64,000 bases of DNA from Achromobacter piechaudii NBRC 102461 (GCF_001571245.1 NZ_BCTK01000005.1:682001-746000); one strand, 5' to 3'; positions 9,054-17,144 are shown, numbered from the stretch's first letter. Numbers and translations: made by a program. The notes: generated by a model not told the origin, from the letters alone.

Positions 9054-9937
9054 TTTTCTTTTCCGAACAGCCCGGCCGGGCGGATCAACAGAACAATGGC
9101 CATGATGATGAACACCACGGTGCTGGACGCCTCGGGCCAGAACACTTTGGTCAGTCCTTCAATCACGCCCAGGCCCAGACCGGTGACGATGGCGCCCATG
9201 ATGGACCCCATGCCGCCGATCACGACCACGGCGAACACGACGATGATGAGGTTGGACCCCATCAGCGGCGAGATTTGCAGCACGGGCGCGGCCAGCACGC
9301 CGGCAAAGCCTGCCAGCGCCACGCCGAAGCCGTAGGTCAGCGTGATCATGCGGGGCACGTTCACGCCGAACGCTTCAACCAGTCGCGGGTTTTCGGTGCC
9401 GGCGCGCAGCAGGGCGCCAAGGCGGGTGCGTTCGATCACGAACCAGGTCGCCAGGCAGACCACCACCGACGCCGCCACGACCCAGCCGCGATAGTTCGGC
9501 AGGACCATGAAGCCCAGGTTGGTCGCGCCGCGCAAGGCGTCGGGCGTGGGATACGGCTGGCCCGACACGCCGTAGAAGCTGCGGAACAGACCTTCGATCA
9601 GCAGGGTCAGGCCGAAAGTCAGCAGCAGGCCGTAAAGGTGATCAAGCTTGTACAGATGCCTGAGCAATAGTTTTTCGATGAGTATGCCGAACAGCCCGAC
9701 GACCAGTGGCGCCAGGATCAGCATGACCCAGTAGTTCAACCCCAGGTACGACAGCCCCATCCAGGCGACGAACGCGCCCAGCATGTAGAGCGCGCCGTGC
9801 GCGAAGTTGATGACGTTCAGCAGCCCGAAGATAACGGCCAGCCCGAGCGACAGCATGGCATAGAAGGAACCGTTGACCAGGCCCAGTAATAGCTGGCCAA
9901 ACAAGGCCTGTATAGGGATGCCGAAAAGATCAGTCAT
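9050..9937 (-). CDS. livH: HAAT ABC transporter permease (LivH family)
   Basis: Permease of 295 residues, the normal LivH size. The N-terminal GLVNGSFYAMLSLGLAVIFGL segment and the central ALLRAGTENPRLVEAFGVN loop, which contacts the ATPase, are family hallmarks; GGMGSIMGAIVTGLG is the conserved C-terminal segment. The gene follows the binding-protein gene by 97 bp, a gap that contains a stable hairpin (9980-10014), and overlaps livM by 4 bases. The operon runs livG-livF-binding protein-livH-livM. Confidence 0.93.
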   Translation of the reverse strand: MTDLFGIPIQALFGQLLLGLVNGSFYAMLSLGLAVIFGLLNVINFAHGALYMLGAFVAWMGLSYLGLNYWVMLILAPLVVGLFGILIEKLLLRHLYKLDHLYGLLLTFGLTLLIEGLFRSFYGVSGQPYPTPDALRGATNLGFMVLPNYRGWVVAASVVVCLATWFVIERTRLGALLRAGTENPRLVEAFGVNVPRMITLTYGFGVALAGFAGVLAAPVLQISPLMGSNLIIVVFAVVVIGGMGSIMGAIVTGLGLGVIEGLTKVFWPEASSTVVFIIMAIVLLIRPAGLFGKEK

Positions 9938-9979
9938 CTTGTGAAAATCCTGCGCGTACGGATAAAAGTGAGCGAATTC

Positions 9980-10014
9980 AACGCGCGGCCTCGGAAATGG
10001 CCGGGCCGCGCGTT
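9980..10014 (-). promoter_or_regulatory. Intercistronic hairpin between binding-protein gene and livH
   Basis: Perfect 11-bp arms AACGCGCGGCC and GGCCGCGCGTT with a 13-base loop. On the transcribed strand it follows the binding-protein stop by 20 bases and precedes livH. No T run follows directly, so it is more likely to stabilise the upstream message or partly terminate, giving more binding protein than permease, as in malE-malF style operons. Confidence 0.6.
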
Positions 10015-10034
10015 GGGGTCACATGAGCCGAAAA

Positions 10035-11249
10035 TTACTTCTTGACCAGCTTGCAGGTGGATTCGGACAACTTGGTGTAGACCTCGTCGCCGGGCAGCGT
10101 GGCCACGACCTTGTAGTAGTCCCACGGGCCCTTGGATTCGGCCGGGGTCTTCACTTGCATCAGGTACATGTCGTGCACCATGCGGCCGTCTTCGCGCACG
10201 TAGCCGCCTTGGGTGAAGAAGTCGTTGATCTTGTTCGACTTCATCCACTTGATGACGGTGTCGGCGTCGTCGGTGCCGGTTGCCTTGACGGCGTTCAGAT
10301 AGAACATCGTCGACGAGTAATCGCCCGCTTGCAGCATCGACGGCTTGCGGCCGACCTTGGCTTCGAACTTCTTGGACCAGGCGCGCGAGGCGTCGGATTG
10401 GTCCCAGTACCAGCCGTCGGTCAGGTACATGCCTTGCGTGGCTTGCAGGCCCAGCGAGTGCACGTCGTTGATGAACACCAGCAGGCCGGCCATCTTCATC
10501 GTCTTGGTCACGCCGAATTCGTTGGCGGCCTTGATGGTGTTGATGGTGTCGCCGCCCGCGTTGGCCATGCCCAGGATCTGCGCCTTGGACGCTTGCGCCT
10601 GGAGCAGGAAGGACGAGAAGTCAGAGGCGCCCAGCGGTGCGCGCACCTGGCCCTTGATCTCGCCGCCCGCGGCTTTCACCACGGCCATCGTGTCGCGTTC
10701 CAGCGCGTGGCCGAAGGCGTAGTCGGCGGTCAGGAAGAACCAGCTCTTGCCGCCGTCCTTGACCACTGCCGAGCCGGTGCCGCGCGCCAGCGCCACGGTG
10801 TCGTAGGCGTAGTGGATGGTGTAGGGCGAACATTGCGCGTTGGTCAGGTCGGACGCGCCCGCACCCACCGCGATGAACGGCTTTTTCTTTTCGGCAGCCA
10901 CGGCCGCCATGGCCAGGCTGGTGGCCGAATTGGTGCCCGCGACGATGACGTCGACCTTCTGTTGGTCGAACCATTCGCGTGCGCGCGCCGAGGCGACGTC
11001 GGCCTTGTTCTGGTGATCGGCCGACACGACTTCGATCTTCTTGCCGTTGATGCTGCCGCCGGCGTCTTCGATCGCCATGCGGATCGCGTCCAGACCGGCT
11101 TTGCCGTCAATGTCCGAATACACGCCCGACATGTCGGTGATGAAGCCGATGCGGATGACATCGTCGGAGATACCTTGCGCGTGAGCGGTTGCCCCCGCAA
11201 ATCCCAGGCCCGCCATGGCCAGTGCAGCAGTGATGGTGTGCAGCTTCAT
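10035..11249 (-). CDS. Branched-chain amino acid type periplasmic substrate-binding protein
   Basis: Solute receptor of the minus-strand liv-type importer, 404 residues. A signal peptide spans about residues 1-24 (MKLHTITAALAMAGLGFAG..., cleavage near AHA|QG). The mature protein starts with IRIGFITDMSGVYSDIDG, the type I periplasmic-binding (Peripla_BP_6) pattern, and later has AREWFDQQKVDVIVAG and LSTFFFLTADYAFG-like elements of the two lobes. Start set at ATG 11249, where the signal peptide begins. Its place inside the operon, between livF and livH, is a common HAAT arrangement. Proteins of this family bind many carboxylates, aromatics and amides besides leucine or isoleucine, so the ligand is unknown. 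Confidence 0.9.
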   Translation of the reverse strand: MKLHTITAALAMAGLGFAGATAHAQGISDDVIRIGFITDMSGVYSDIDGKAGLDAIRMAIEDAGGSINGKKIEVVSADHQNKADVASARAREWFDQQKVDVIVAGTNSATSLAMAAVAAEKKKPFIAVGAGASDLTNAQCSPYTIHYAYDTVALARGTGSAVVKDGGKSWFFLTADYAFGHALERDTMAVVKAAGGEIKGQVRAPLGASDFSSFLLQAQASKAQILGMANAGGDTINTIKAANEFGVTKTMKMAGLLVFINDVHSLGLQATQGMYLTDGWYWDQSDASRAWSKKFEAKVGRKPSMLQAGDYSSTMFYLNAVKATGTDDADTVIKWMKSNKINDFFTQGGYVREDGRMVHDMYLMQVKTPAESKGPWDYYKVVATLPGDEVYTKLSESTCKLVKK

Positions 11250-11310
11250 GGGATGACTCCTCTTCCCTACGGTGTAGTGTTGCCGGGGTTCCGGCGGATG
11301 ACAGGTTGTT

Positions 11311-12021
11311 TTAGACGCCCAACAATTCGTTGAGCGTGTCCTGTTTTTCTGAAAGTTCGGTGGCTTCGAAATGCTCGACGATCTGGCCATGCTCCATGAC
11401 ATAGAAGCGATCGGCCAACGGAGCCGCGAAGCGGAAGTTCTGCTCCACCATGACGATGGTGTAGCCACGCTGCTTGAGCGTGGTGATCATGCGGGCCAGT
11501 GCCTGCACGATGACGGGCGCCAGGCCTTCCGAGATCTCGTCCAGCAACAGCAGGTTGGCGCCGGTGCGCAGGATGCGCGCCACCGCAAGCATCTGTTGTT
11601 CGCCGCCCGACAAGCGCGTGCCCGGGGAATGGCGGCGTTCTTGCAGGTTGGGGAACATGTCGTAGATTTCGGCCAGCGACATCCCGCCGCCCAGCGAACC
11701 CACGACGGGCGGCAGCAGCAGGTTTTCTTCGCAGGAAAGGCTGGCGAAAATGCCGCGTTCTTCGGGGCAATAGCCCACGCCCAGATGCGCGATCTTGTAG
11801 GTGGGCAGGTCGATGGCTTCCGTGCCATGAATGCGCACCGAACCCTTGCGTGAACCGGTCAGGCCCAGAATGGCCCGCAGCGTGGTCGTGCGGCCGGCGC
11901 CGTTGCGGCCCAGCAGCGTGACGACTTCGCCTTGTCCCACGCGCATATCCACGCCGTGCAGGATATGCGATTCCCCGTACCAGGCTTGCAAGCCCGAGAT
12001 TTCCAGTGCCGGGGTGCTCAT
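11311..12021 (-). CDS. livF: HAAT ABC transporter ATPase (LivF family) with Arg in Walker A
   Basis: ATPase of 236 residues. The P-loop reads GRNGAGRTT at 38-46: arginine 44 stands where nearly all ABC ATPases have the catalytic Walker A lysine. The signature LSGGEQQ (137-143) and Walker B LLLLDE (157-162) are intact, and the next residues are ISEGLAP, where the usual form is PxxGLAP. Family and position are otherwise typical. Because LivG of the same operon has a normal Lys P-loop, the transporter may work with one weakened nucleotide site. The start overlaps the livG stop by 4 bases (ATGA). Confidence 0.9.
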   Translation of the reverse strand: MSTPALEISGLQAWYGESHILHGVDMRVGQGEVVTLLGRNGAGRTTTLRAILGLTGSRKGSVRIHGTEAIDLPTYKIAHLGVGYCPEERGIFASLSCEENLLLPPVVGSLGGGMSLAEIYDMFPNLQERRHSPGTRLSGGEQQMLAVARILRTGANLLLLDEISEGLAPVIVQALARMITTLKQRGYTIVMVEQNFRFAAPLADRFYVMEHGQIVEHFEATELSEKQDTLNELLGV

Positions 12022-12791
12022 GCGTGCGCTCCTTGAAGTTCGCCGTCGGTGGTGCCCATGTAGGCCTGCATCACGGCCGGATGGCGCGAGACTTCGGCGT
12101 ACGAGCCCTCGGCCAGCACCGATCCGCGCGCCAGCACGGTAATGGTGTTGGCGATGGAGGACACGACGTTCATGTTGTGTTCCACCATCAGGATGGTGCG
12201 CCCCGCGCTGACACGCTTGATCAGCTGCGTGACGCGATCCACGTCTTCGTGGCCCATGCCCTGCGTGGGTTCGTCGAGCAGCATCAATTCGGGTTCCATC
12301 GCCAGCGTGGTGGCGATCTCCAGTGCGCGCTTGCGGCCGTACGGCAGGTTCACCGTGGTTTCGTCCGCGAAAGCGCCCAGGTCCACCTGTTCGAGCAGTG
12401 CGCGCGCCGGCTCGTTCAGCGCCGCCAGCCGCTTGTCGCTTTGCCAGAAGTGAAACGACAGCCCGGTCTTGCGTTGCAAGCCGATGCGCACGTTCTCAAG
12501 CACGGTCAGGTGAGGAAACACCGCCGATATCTGAAACGAACGAATGATGCCGCGTCGGGCGATCTGCGCCGGACGTTCGCCGGTGATGTCGATGCCGTTG
12601 AACTTGATGGTTCCCGACGTGGGAGATAGGAACTTGGTGAGCAGGTTGAAGCATGTGGTCTTGCCCGCGCCGTTCGGCCCGATCAAGGCATGAATCTGCC
12701 CACGCTTGATACGCAAATCGACCCCATTGACCGCGACGAATCCGCGGAACTCCTTGGTGAGGCCTTTTGTCTCCAGGATTGTGTCATCCAT
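12018..12791 (-). CDS. livG: HAAT ABC transporter ATPase (LivG family)
   Basis: First gene of the minus-strand importer operon, 257 residues. Walker A GPNGAGKTT is at 38-46; the signature is the LivG-type degenerate LPYGRKRALEIA near 157; Walker B is LMLLDEPTQGM near 178; the H-loop VEHNMNVV follows. Start at ATG 12791. The 350 bp upstream hold no gene and carry the operon's likely control region, including a palindrome at 12972-12991. Confidence 0.93.
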   Translation of the reverse strand: MDDTILETKGLTKEFRGFVAVNGVDLRIKRGQIHALIGPNGAGKTTCFNLLTKFLSPTSGTIKFNGIDITGERPAQIARRGIIRSFQISAVFPHLTVLENVRIGLQRKTGLSFHFWQSDKRLAALNEPARALLEQVDLGAFADETTVNLPYGRKRALEIATTLAMEPELMLLDEPTQGMGHEDVDRVTQLIKRVSAGRTILMVEHNMNVVSSIANTITVLARGSVLAEGSYAEVSRHPAVMQAYMGTTDGELQGAHA

Positions 12792-12971
12792 GTCCGCTGC
12801 ACCGGCGTTGTATTTATATGGTCTCTGCCTGTCGTCATTGCGACGGGCCCCCGTAGGGCGGAAATCCTAGCGAACTTTCTTAGTTTTCCGATGAGTTGCC
12901 GGCGAGTATGCGGACCTCTTTATCAAAATTCCATGAGGGTTTTACATAGGTTTTGCAGTGCGGAAAGGGCA

Positions 12972-12991
12972 ATTGTCGGCAGGCCGACAAT
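12972..12991. promoter_or_regulatory. Operator-like palindrome upstream of livG
   Basis: Two perfect 9-bp arms, ATTGTCGGC and GCCGACAAT, separated by AG. It lies about 180 bp upstream of livG in an otherwise AT-rich spacer, away from any stop codon, so a terminator is unlikely. Size and symmetry fit a dimeric regulator site; which regulator is unknown. Confidence 0.45.
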
Positions 12992-13076
12992 ACACGGCAT
13001 GTAAGGCGGGAAAACCCTTTTCAAAGCGCAATGCGTTGCAGCAAATGCGCGTTGATACTTTGCAATTGATCAAATA

Positions 13077-13116
13077 ATTTCAGCGAGGGAAAACCCGGTT
13101 TTCCACTCGCTGAAAT
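13077..13116 (-). terminator. Long hairpin behind nth, probable terminator
   Basis: A 40-base inverted repeat: arms ATTTCAGCGAGGGAAAAC and GTTTTCC(A)CTCGCTGAAAT, 18 bp with a single bulged A and loop CCG. It lies 28 bp beyond the nth stop. The minus-strand bases after it are moderately T-rich (TATTTGATC), so it probably ends the rsxB-nth transcript. Confidence 0.55.
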
Positions 13117-13143
13117 CACAATGCCATATTTGGACCGCAGGGT

Positions 13144-13779
13144 TTACACGGGTGTTTTCTGTTTGAATTCGCACAGGTCCGAGATGCCGCATTGCGGGCA
13201 TTTTGGTTTGCGCGCCACGCAGATGTAGCGGCCGTGCAAAATCAGCCAGTGGTGGGCGTCCTGGATATATTCGCGAGGAATGAACTTCACCAGTTTGTCT
13301 TCGACTTCCAGCACGTTCTTGCCCGGCGCGATTCCCGTGCGGTTGGAGACTCGGAAAATGTGCGTATCGACCGCCATGGTGGGCTGGCCGAACGCCGTGT
13401 TGAGCACCACGTTGGCGGTCTTGCGGCCCACGCCGGGCAGCGATTCCAGCGCTTCGCGCGTGGTCGGCACCTGGCCACCGTGATGTTCAAGCAGGATGCG
13501 GCACGTTGCGATGGTGTTCTTCGCCTTGGTCCGATAAAGCCCGATGGTCTTGATGTAGTCGGACAGGCCTTCTTCGCCCAGGTCCAACAAGGCTTGCGGC
13601 GTGCCGTAGTTCGGAAAGAACTTGCGCGTGGCGATGTTCACCGACTTGTCGGTCGCCTGCGCCGACAACAGCACCGCGATCAGCAATTGGAAGGGTGTGT
13701 CGTATTCCAGTTCGGTGGTCGGGTTGGGGTTGGCCGCTTGCAGGCGGGCGAAGATCTCACGGCGTTTGGCTGCGTTCAT
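13144..13779 (-). CDS. nth: Endonuclease III (DNA glycosylase/AP lyase)
   Basis: Base-excision repair enzyme that removes oxidised pyrimidines and cuts the abasic site. All key residues fall at the same positions as in E. coli Nth: catalytic K120 in the helix-hairpin-helix [10 protein letters not shown]138 in AVDTH, and the 4Fe-4S ligands C187, C194, C197 and C203. The length of 211 is standard. Its ATG overlaps the stop of rsxB by 4 bases, so the two are co-translated, an arrangement common in beta- and gammaproteobacteria where Rnf/Rsx genes sit beside nth. Confidence 0.97.
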   Translation of the reverse strand: MNAAKRREIFARLQAANPNPTTELEYDTPFQLLIAVLLSAQATDKSVNIATRKFFPNYGTPQALLDLGEEGLSDYIKTIGLYRTKAKNTIATCRILLEHHGGQVPTTREALESLPGVGRKTANVVLNTAFGQPTMAVDTHIFRVSNRTGIAPGKNVLEVEDKLVKFIPREYIQDAHHWLILHGRYICVARKPKCPQCGISDLCEFKQKTPV

Positions 13780-14420
13780 GACTGCGTCGGATTGCGGCGG
13801 GCCCGGGCGCGGGCCAGCGCGGATTCAATGGCGGAGCGTTTGCGGTCGAGGCTTTGCGCGTCGTCGGTGGCGGCAGGCGGGGCGCTGACGGCGGCGGGCG
13901 CCTCCGGGGCCATCAGGCGCGCGTTGTCCGAGGCCAGACGTTCGGCGCGCGCCAGGTGATTGCGATGTCGTTGGCGGCTGATCGCGGCGTCTTGCTCGGT
14001 CCAGGCGCGGCCGGCGGGCACCATCTGAATACAGTCCACCGGACACGGCGCCACGCACAGGTCGCAGCCCGTGCACCAGTCGGCCAGCACTGTGTGCATG
14101 TGCTTGTTCGCGCCTACGATGGCGTCGACCGGACAGGCCTGGATGCACAGCGTACAGCCGATGCAGTGCGATTCATCGATGCGGGCGACGAGCAGCGGGC
14201 CCGGTTCGCCGCGTTCAAGGTCCAGGGGCAGGGCAGGCGTGTGCAGCAACGCGGACAGCGCAGCGATGCCGTCGTCGCCGCCGGGTGGGCAGCGGTTGAT
14301 GGGCGCCGAGCCTTCCGCGATGGCGTCGGCATAAGGCCGGCAGCCGTCATAGCCGCACTTGGTGCATTGCGTCTGCGGCAACAAGGCGTCGATGCGGTCG
14401 GCAAGTGAACGACAGGACAT
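13776..14420 (-). CDS. rsxB: RnfB/RsxB-type iron-sulfur protein
   Basis: Electron-transfer protein of 214 residues. The N-terminal Fe-S domain has C19, C22, C27 and C44; two ferredoxin 4Fe-4S motifs follow at C86/C89/C92/C96 and C116/C119/C122/C126. The N-terminal membrane anchor of classical RnfB is missing: the chain starts [19 protein letters not shown], directly before the Fe-S domain. No other rnf/rsx subunit (A, C, D, G, E) is nearby. In betaproteobacteria such a lone RnfB-like protein beside nth is common; it may serve Nth cluster maturation or redox supply, but that is inference. The C-terminal 70 residues are charged and Ala-rich. Confidence 0.88.
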   Translation of the reverse strand: MSCRSLADRIDALLPQTQCTKCGYDGCRPYADAIAEGSAPINRCPPGGDDGIAALSALLHTPALPLDLERGEPGPLLVARIDESHCIGCTLCIQACPVDAIVGANKHMHTVLADWCTGCDLCVAPCPVDCIQMVPAGRAWTEQDAAISRQRHRNHLARAERLASDNARLMAPEAPAAVSAPPAATDDAQSLDRKRSAIESALARARARRNPTQS

Positions 14421-14430
14421 GTAAGGCCAA

Positions 14431-14457
14431 TAAAGAAAAAGGGGCCACTCGGGCCCC
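14431..14457 (-). terminator. Intrinsic terminator downstream of phaZ
   Basis: The stem GGGGCC/GGCCCC with loop ACTCG is followed on the minus strand by CTTTTTCTTTA. It lies about 75 bp after the phaZ stop and just before rsxB, insulating the two. A second GC hairpin (GCGCGGGC/GCCCGCGC, 14484-14502) without a T run lies in between. Confidence 0.75.
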
Positions 14458-14531
14458 GTGGAATACGGTTCAGGCTTGAGAAGGCGCGGGCCGGGCCCGC
14501 GCGTGTTGCGTTGGACGGCGTGTTGCCGTCC

Positions 14532-15758
14532 TCAAGCCGATTGCCGGATGAATTCGGCAATTTTAGGACAGATCATTTCGCGCCAGCGGCGACCCGAGAA
14601 AATGCCGTAGTGGCCACAGTTCGGCGCCGTGTAATGCGACTTGCGCTCGGCCGGAATGTTCTTGCACAGCTTGATGGCGGCGCGCGTCTGGCCTTGTCCG
14701 GAAATATCGTCGAGTTCGCCTTCGATGGTGAACAGCGCGACTTTCTTGATGTCGGCGGGGCGCACGGTCTGGCCGTCGACTTCCCACGTGCCGCTGGGCA
14801 GCGCGAAGTCCTGGAACACCATGCGGATCGTGTCCAGGTAGAACTCGGCGGGCATGTCCAGCACGGCGTTGTATTCGTCGTAGAAGCGGCGGTGCGCTTC
14901 GGCGTCGCTGTCGTCGCCGCGCAGCAGGTCCAGGTAGAACTCGTAGTGCGACTTCATGTGGCGATCCGGATTCATGGCCATGAACCCAGCATGCTGCAGG
15001 AAGCCGGGGTAGACCTTGCGGCCGGCCCCCGGGTAGCGCGGCGGCACCGGATGGATCACCTGGTTCTCGAACCACGAATAGGGCTTGGTGGTGGCCAGGC
15101 GATTGACCTGCGTGGGCGACTGGCGCGGATCGATGGGCCCGCCCATCATCACCATGCTGCGCGGCTGGCAGGGATCGTTGGCGGTGGCCATCAACGAAAC
15201 GGCCGCCAGCACCGGCACCGTCGGCTGGCATACCGAAATGACATGCACGTCCGGGCCCAGGTGACGGATGAAATCCTGCACGTAGCGGACGTAGTCGTTC
15301 AGGTGGAACGGCCCGGCCGACAGCGGCACCATGCGGGCGTCGACCCAGTCCGTCACATAGACGTCATGGCCCGGCAGCAGGGCGCGCACGGTGTCGCGCA
15401 GCAAGGTGGCGTGGTGGCCCGACAGCGGCGCAACCAGCAGCACCTTCGGGTCGTCCTTGCCCGCGCCGCGCACGTCGCGGTGAAAGTGCACCAGGCGGCA
15501 GAAGGGCTTATCCAGCGCAACCGCTTCGGTCACGCGGACCGACTTGCCGTTGATCTCGGTGGCGGGCAGGTTCCAGGCGGGCTTCTGGTATTCCTTGCCG
15601 ATACGCGTCATCAACTCATACCCGGCCGCCAGTTGGCGGGAAATCGGGGTGTAAGCGAGGGGGCTATAGGGGCTGGAGAACAGCTGAGAACCGGCATCCG
15701 TGAATGCAGCGAACGGAGTCAGGAAGGCGCGCTGCATTTCGTGCAATTGGTACAGCAT
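14532..15758 (-). CDS. phaZ: Intracellular polyhydroxyalkanoate depolymerase
   Basis: Hydrolase that mobilises stored PHB granules in the cytoplasm. The 408 residues match the PhaZ intracellular family (about 400-420). The catalytic triad is visible: nucleophile C177 in VCQPTVP (these enzymes use Cys where lipases use Ser), an aspartate at 350/351 in GELDDIS, and H383 in NCGHYGIFSGRRWR. The N-terminal MLYQLHEMQRAFLTP is the family's granule-associated start. It is a single gene; no phaC, phaB or phaR is in the window. Confidence 0.93.
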   Translation of the reverse strand: MLYQLHEMQRAFLTPFAAFTDAGSQLFSSPYSPLAYTPISRQLAAGYELMTRIGKEYQKPAWNLPATEINGKSVRVTEAVALDKPFCRLVHFHRDVRGAGKDDPKVLLVAPLSGHHATLLRDTVRALLPGHDVYVTDWVDARMVPLSAGPFHLNDYVRYVQDFIRHLGPDVHVISVCQPTVPVLAAVSLMATANDPCQPRSMVMMGGPIDPRQSPTQVNRLATTKPYSWFENQVIHPVPPRYPGAGRKVYPGFLQHAGFMAMNPDRHMKSHYEFYLDLLRGDDSDAEAHRRFYDEYNAVLDMPAEFYLDTIRMVFQDFALPSGTWEVDGQTVRPADIKKVALFTIEGELDDISGQGQTRAAIKLCKNIPAERKSHYTAPNCGHYGIFSGRRWREMICPKIAEFIRQSA

Positions 15759-15970
15759 TTGGGTGATGTCCTTCTGGGTCGAGCGTGTGCCCCGATTATT
15801 GCGCCGAGGACTAAAGATATATCCAATCAGCCTGAAGAAACTGCCGCAAGAACCGGGAATATGTTGCTAAAAAGAGACCCGTCATCCCATTAGGCACCAG
15901 TTTAGGGCGTTTATCTGCCCTGCACAGAGACCAAACGGAGGATTTATGCACTACGCCGGGCAGTGCGGGA
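15759..15970. other. Intergenic region between phaZ and fpr
   Basis: 212 bases containing the upstream region of phaZ (minus strand) and the 3' flank of fpr. It includes an AT-rich segment (AAAGATATATCC) and, on the plus strand, a strong ribosome binding site ahead of a tiny reading frame (15946-16026, listed separately). No strong terminator for fpr was found. Confidence 0.5.
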
Positions 15971-16026
15971 TCACCAGTAATTTTCTACCGCCAGGTTGCC
16001 GGGGATGCCCCGGCGGCCTGGCTTGA
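15946..16026 (+). CDS. Possible 26-residue small protein
   Basis: The frame ATG..TGA encodes 26 residues beginning MHYAGQCGITSNFL and including C18-R-G-C21. It is listed only because of its signal: AACGGAGGATTTATG places a near-perfect Shine-Dalgarno at ideal spacing in a region where the known genes run on the other strand. The last two thirds lie antisense to the fpr 3' end, so the codons could be accidental. No homologue is recalled. Alternatively this could be the 5' part of a regulatory RNA. Confidence 0.22.
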   Translation: MHYAGQCGITSNFLPPGCRGCPGGLA

Positions 16027-16771
16027 AACCGCGCTCGCCCAGCAGCTTGCGGGCGTCCGCCAACATGTCCGGGTTGCCGCAAAGCATGACTTTGGCTTGC
16101 TCAGGATCCAGGGGCAGCCCGGCCAACTGCTCCAGCCGGCCATCGGCGATCAGTGTGGTCAGGCGCTCTTGGGGCATGCCGGGCAAGGCTTCGCGCGTGG
16201 CGATGGGCAGGTAGACAAGCTTGTGCGGGTCGGCCGCAAACAGATCGGCCAGTTCAGGCCGAGCGCGAGACGATTCGATCTCTTCGCGGTACGCAAGTTC
16301 CGCAACGGTGCGCACGCCGTGCACCAGGATGATGCGGCGGTAGGCGCGCCAGGTGGCCGGATCGCGCAACAAAGACAGGTAGGCCGACAGCCCCGTCCCG
16401 GAGGCCAGAAGCCACAGGTCGCCGCCCGGGGCAAAGCGCTCGAGGGTCAGGAAGCCGTAGGGCGTTTTCTCGACGTAGAGCGCGTCGCCGGGGCGCAATT
16501 GCGCCATGCGGGGGCTGAACAGGCCGTCGGGGACCACGATCGAATAGAACTCCAACCCCGACTCGTGCGGCGCGGAGACCATGGAGTAGGCGCGCCACAG
16601 GGTGGGCGGGCCGTGGGGGTCATCGGCCCCGGGCAGGCCGACGCGAGCAAATTGGCCCGGCAAGAACGTATAGGCGTCGTCGCGGGTCACGCGCAAGGAG
16701 AACAGCTTGTCGGGCACCCAGGTATGGATCTGGGTTACGGTCTGGCGCGTGTATTTGGAGTCGTCGGTCAT
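15971..16771 (-). CDS. fpr: Ferredoxin-NADP+ reductase (Fpr type)
   Basis: FAD enzyme that moves electrons between NADPH and ferredoxin or flavodoxin. At 266 residues it has the bacterial Fpr layout: the FAD-binding motif RAYS at 60-63, the phosphate-binding PGQF at 38-41 region, NADP-binding LLASGTGLSAYLSLLRD near 130, and the Fpr-typical C-terminus ending in an aromatic residue (NLAVENYW). It is followed on the same strand by no further gene, and fdxA lies 49 bp upstream, so ferredoxin and its reductase probably form a transcription unit. Confidence 0.92.
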   Translation of the reverse strand: MTDDSKYTRQTVTQIHTWVPDKLFSLRVTRDDAYTFLPGQFARVGLPGADDPHGPPTLWRAYSMVSAPHESGLEFYSIVVPDGLFSPRMAQLRPGDALYVEKTPYGFLTLERFAPGGDLWLLASGTGLSAYLSLLRDPATWRAYRRIILVHGVRTVAELAYREEIESSRARPELADLFAADPHKLVYLPIATREALPGMPQERLTTLIADGRLEQLAGLPLDPEQAKVMLCGNPDMLADARKLLGERGFKPGRRGIPGNLAVENYW

Positions 16772-16820
16772 CGGGGCATCGCGCGAAGCCGGGCGCCAGG
16801 AAGACGCCGGCCGTCGCGGA

Positions 16821-17144
16821 TTATTTTTCCAGGTATTGCAGCTTGTCCTGCTTGCCGTTCCAGTCGTCGGCGTCCGGCAGGGGCTTCTTGGCGCGGCTGA
16901 TGCTGGCGAACTCGGGCGACAGTTCGGCGTTCAGCGCGATGAAATTCAGTTGGTCCTGCGGCACGTCTTCTTCGGCGTAGATCGCATTGGCCGGGCATTC
17001 CGGGATGCAGACCGCGCAGTCGATGCACTCGTCAGGGTCGATCACGAGGAAGTTCGGACCCTCACGAAAACAGTCCACCGGGCACACATCAACGCAATCG
17101 GTGTACTTGCACTTAATACAGTTTTCGGTGACAACGTGGGTCAT
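16821..17144 (-). CDS. fdxA: Seven-iron ferredoxin (FdxA type)
   Basis: Small electron carrier of 107 residues with one 3Fe-4S and one 4Fe-4S cluster. The first cysteine set is C9, C17 and C21 (with C12 in the variant motif); the second set is C40, C43, C46 and C50. The tail of about 50 residues after the clusters ([20 protein letters not shown]) is typical of the FdxA family in proteobacteria. It sits directly upstream of fpr on the same strand and divergent from pncB. Confidence 0.93.
   Translation of the reverse strand: MTHVVTENCIKCKYTDCVDVCPVDCFREGPNFLVIDPDECIDCAVCIPECPANAIYAEEDVPQDQLNFIALNAELSPEFASISRAKKPLPDADDWNGKQDKLQYLEK

Larger units (their letters stand above)
12792..13143. other. 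Intergenic region upstream of livG and downstream of nth
   Basis: 352 bases with no credible gene. It is more AT-rich than its neighbours. Contents seen: the likely livG promoter zone on the minus strand (several weak -10-like hexamers, none convincing), a 20-bp operator-like palindrome at 12972-12991, and a long hairpin at 13077-13116 behind nth. Confidence 0.6.

Noticed and set aside
14484..14502. GC hairpin between phaZ and rsxB as a terminator
   Set aside because: No T run on either strand; the neighbouring hairpin at 14441-14457 has one and is the better candidate.
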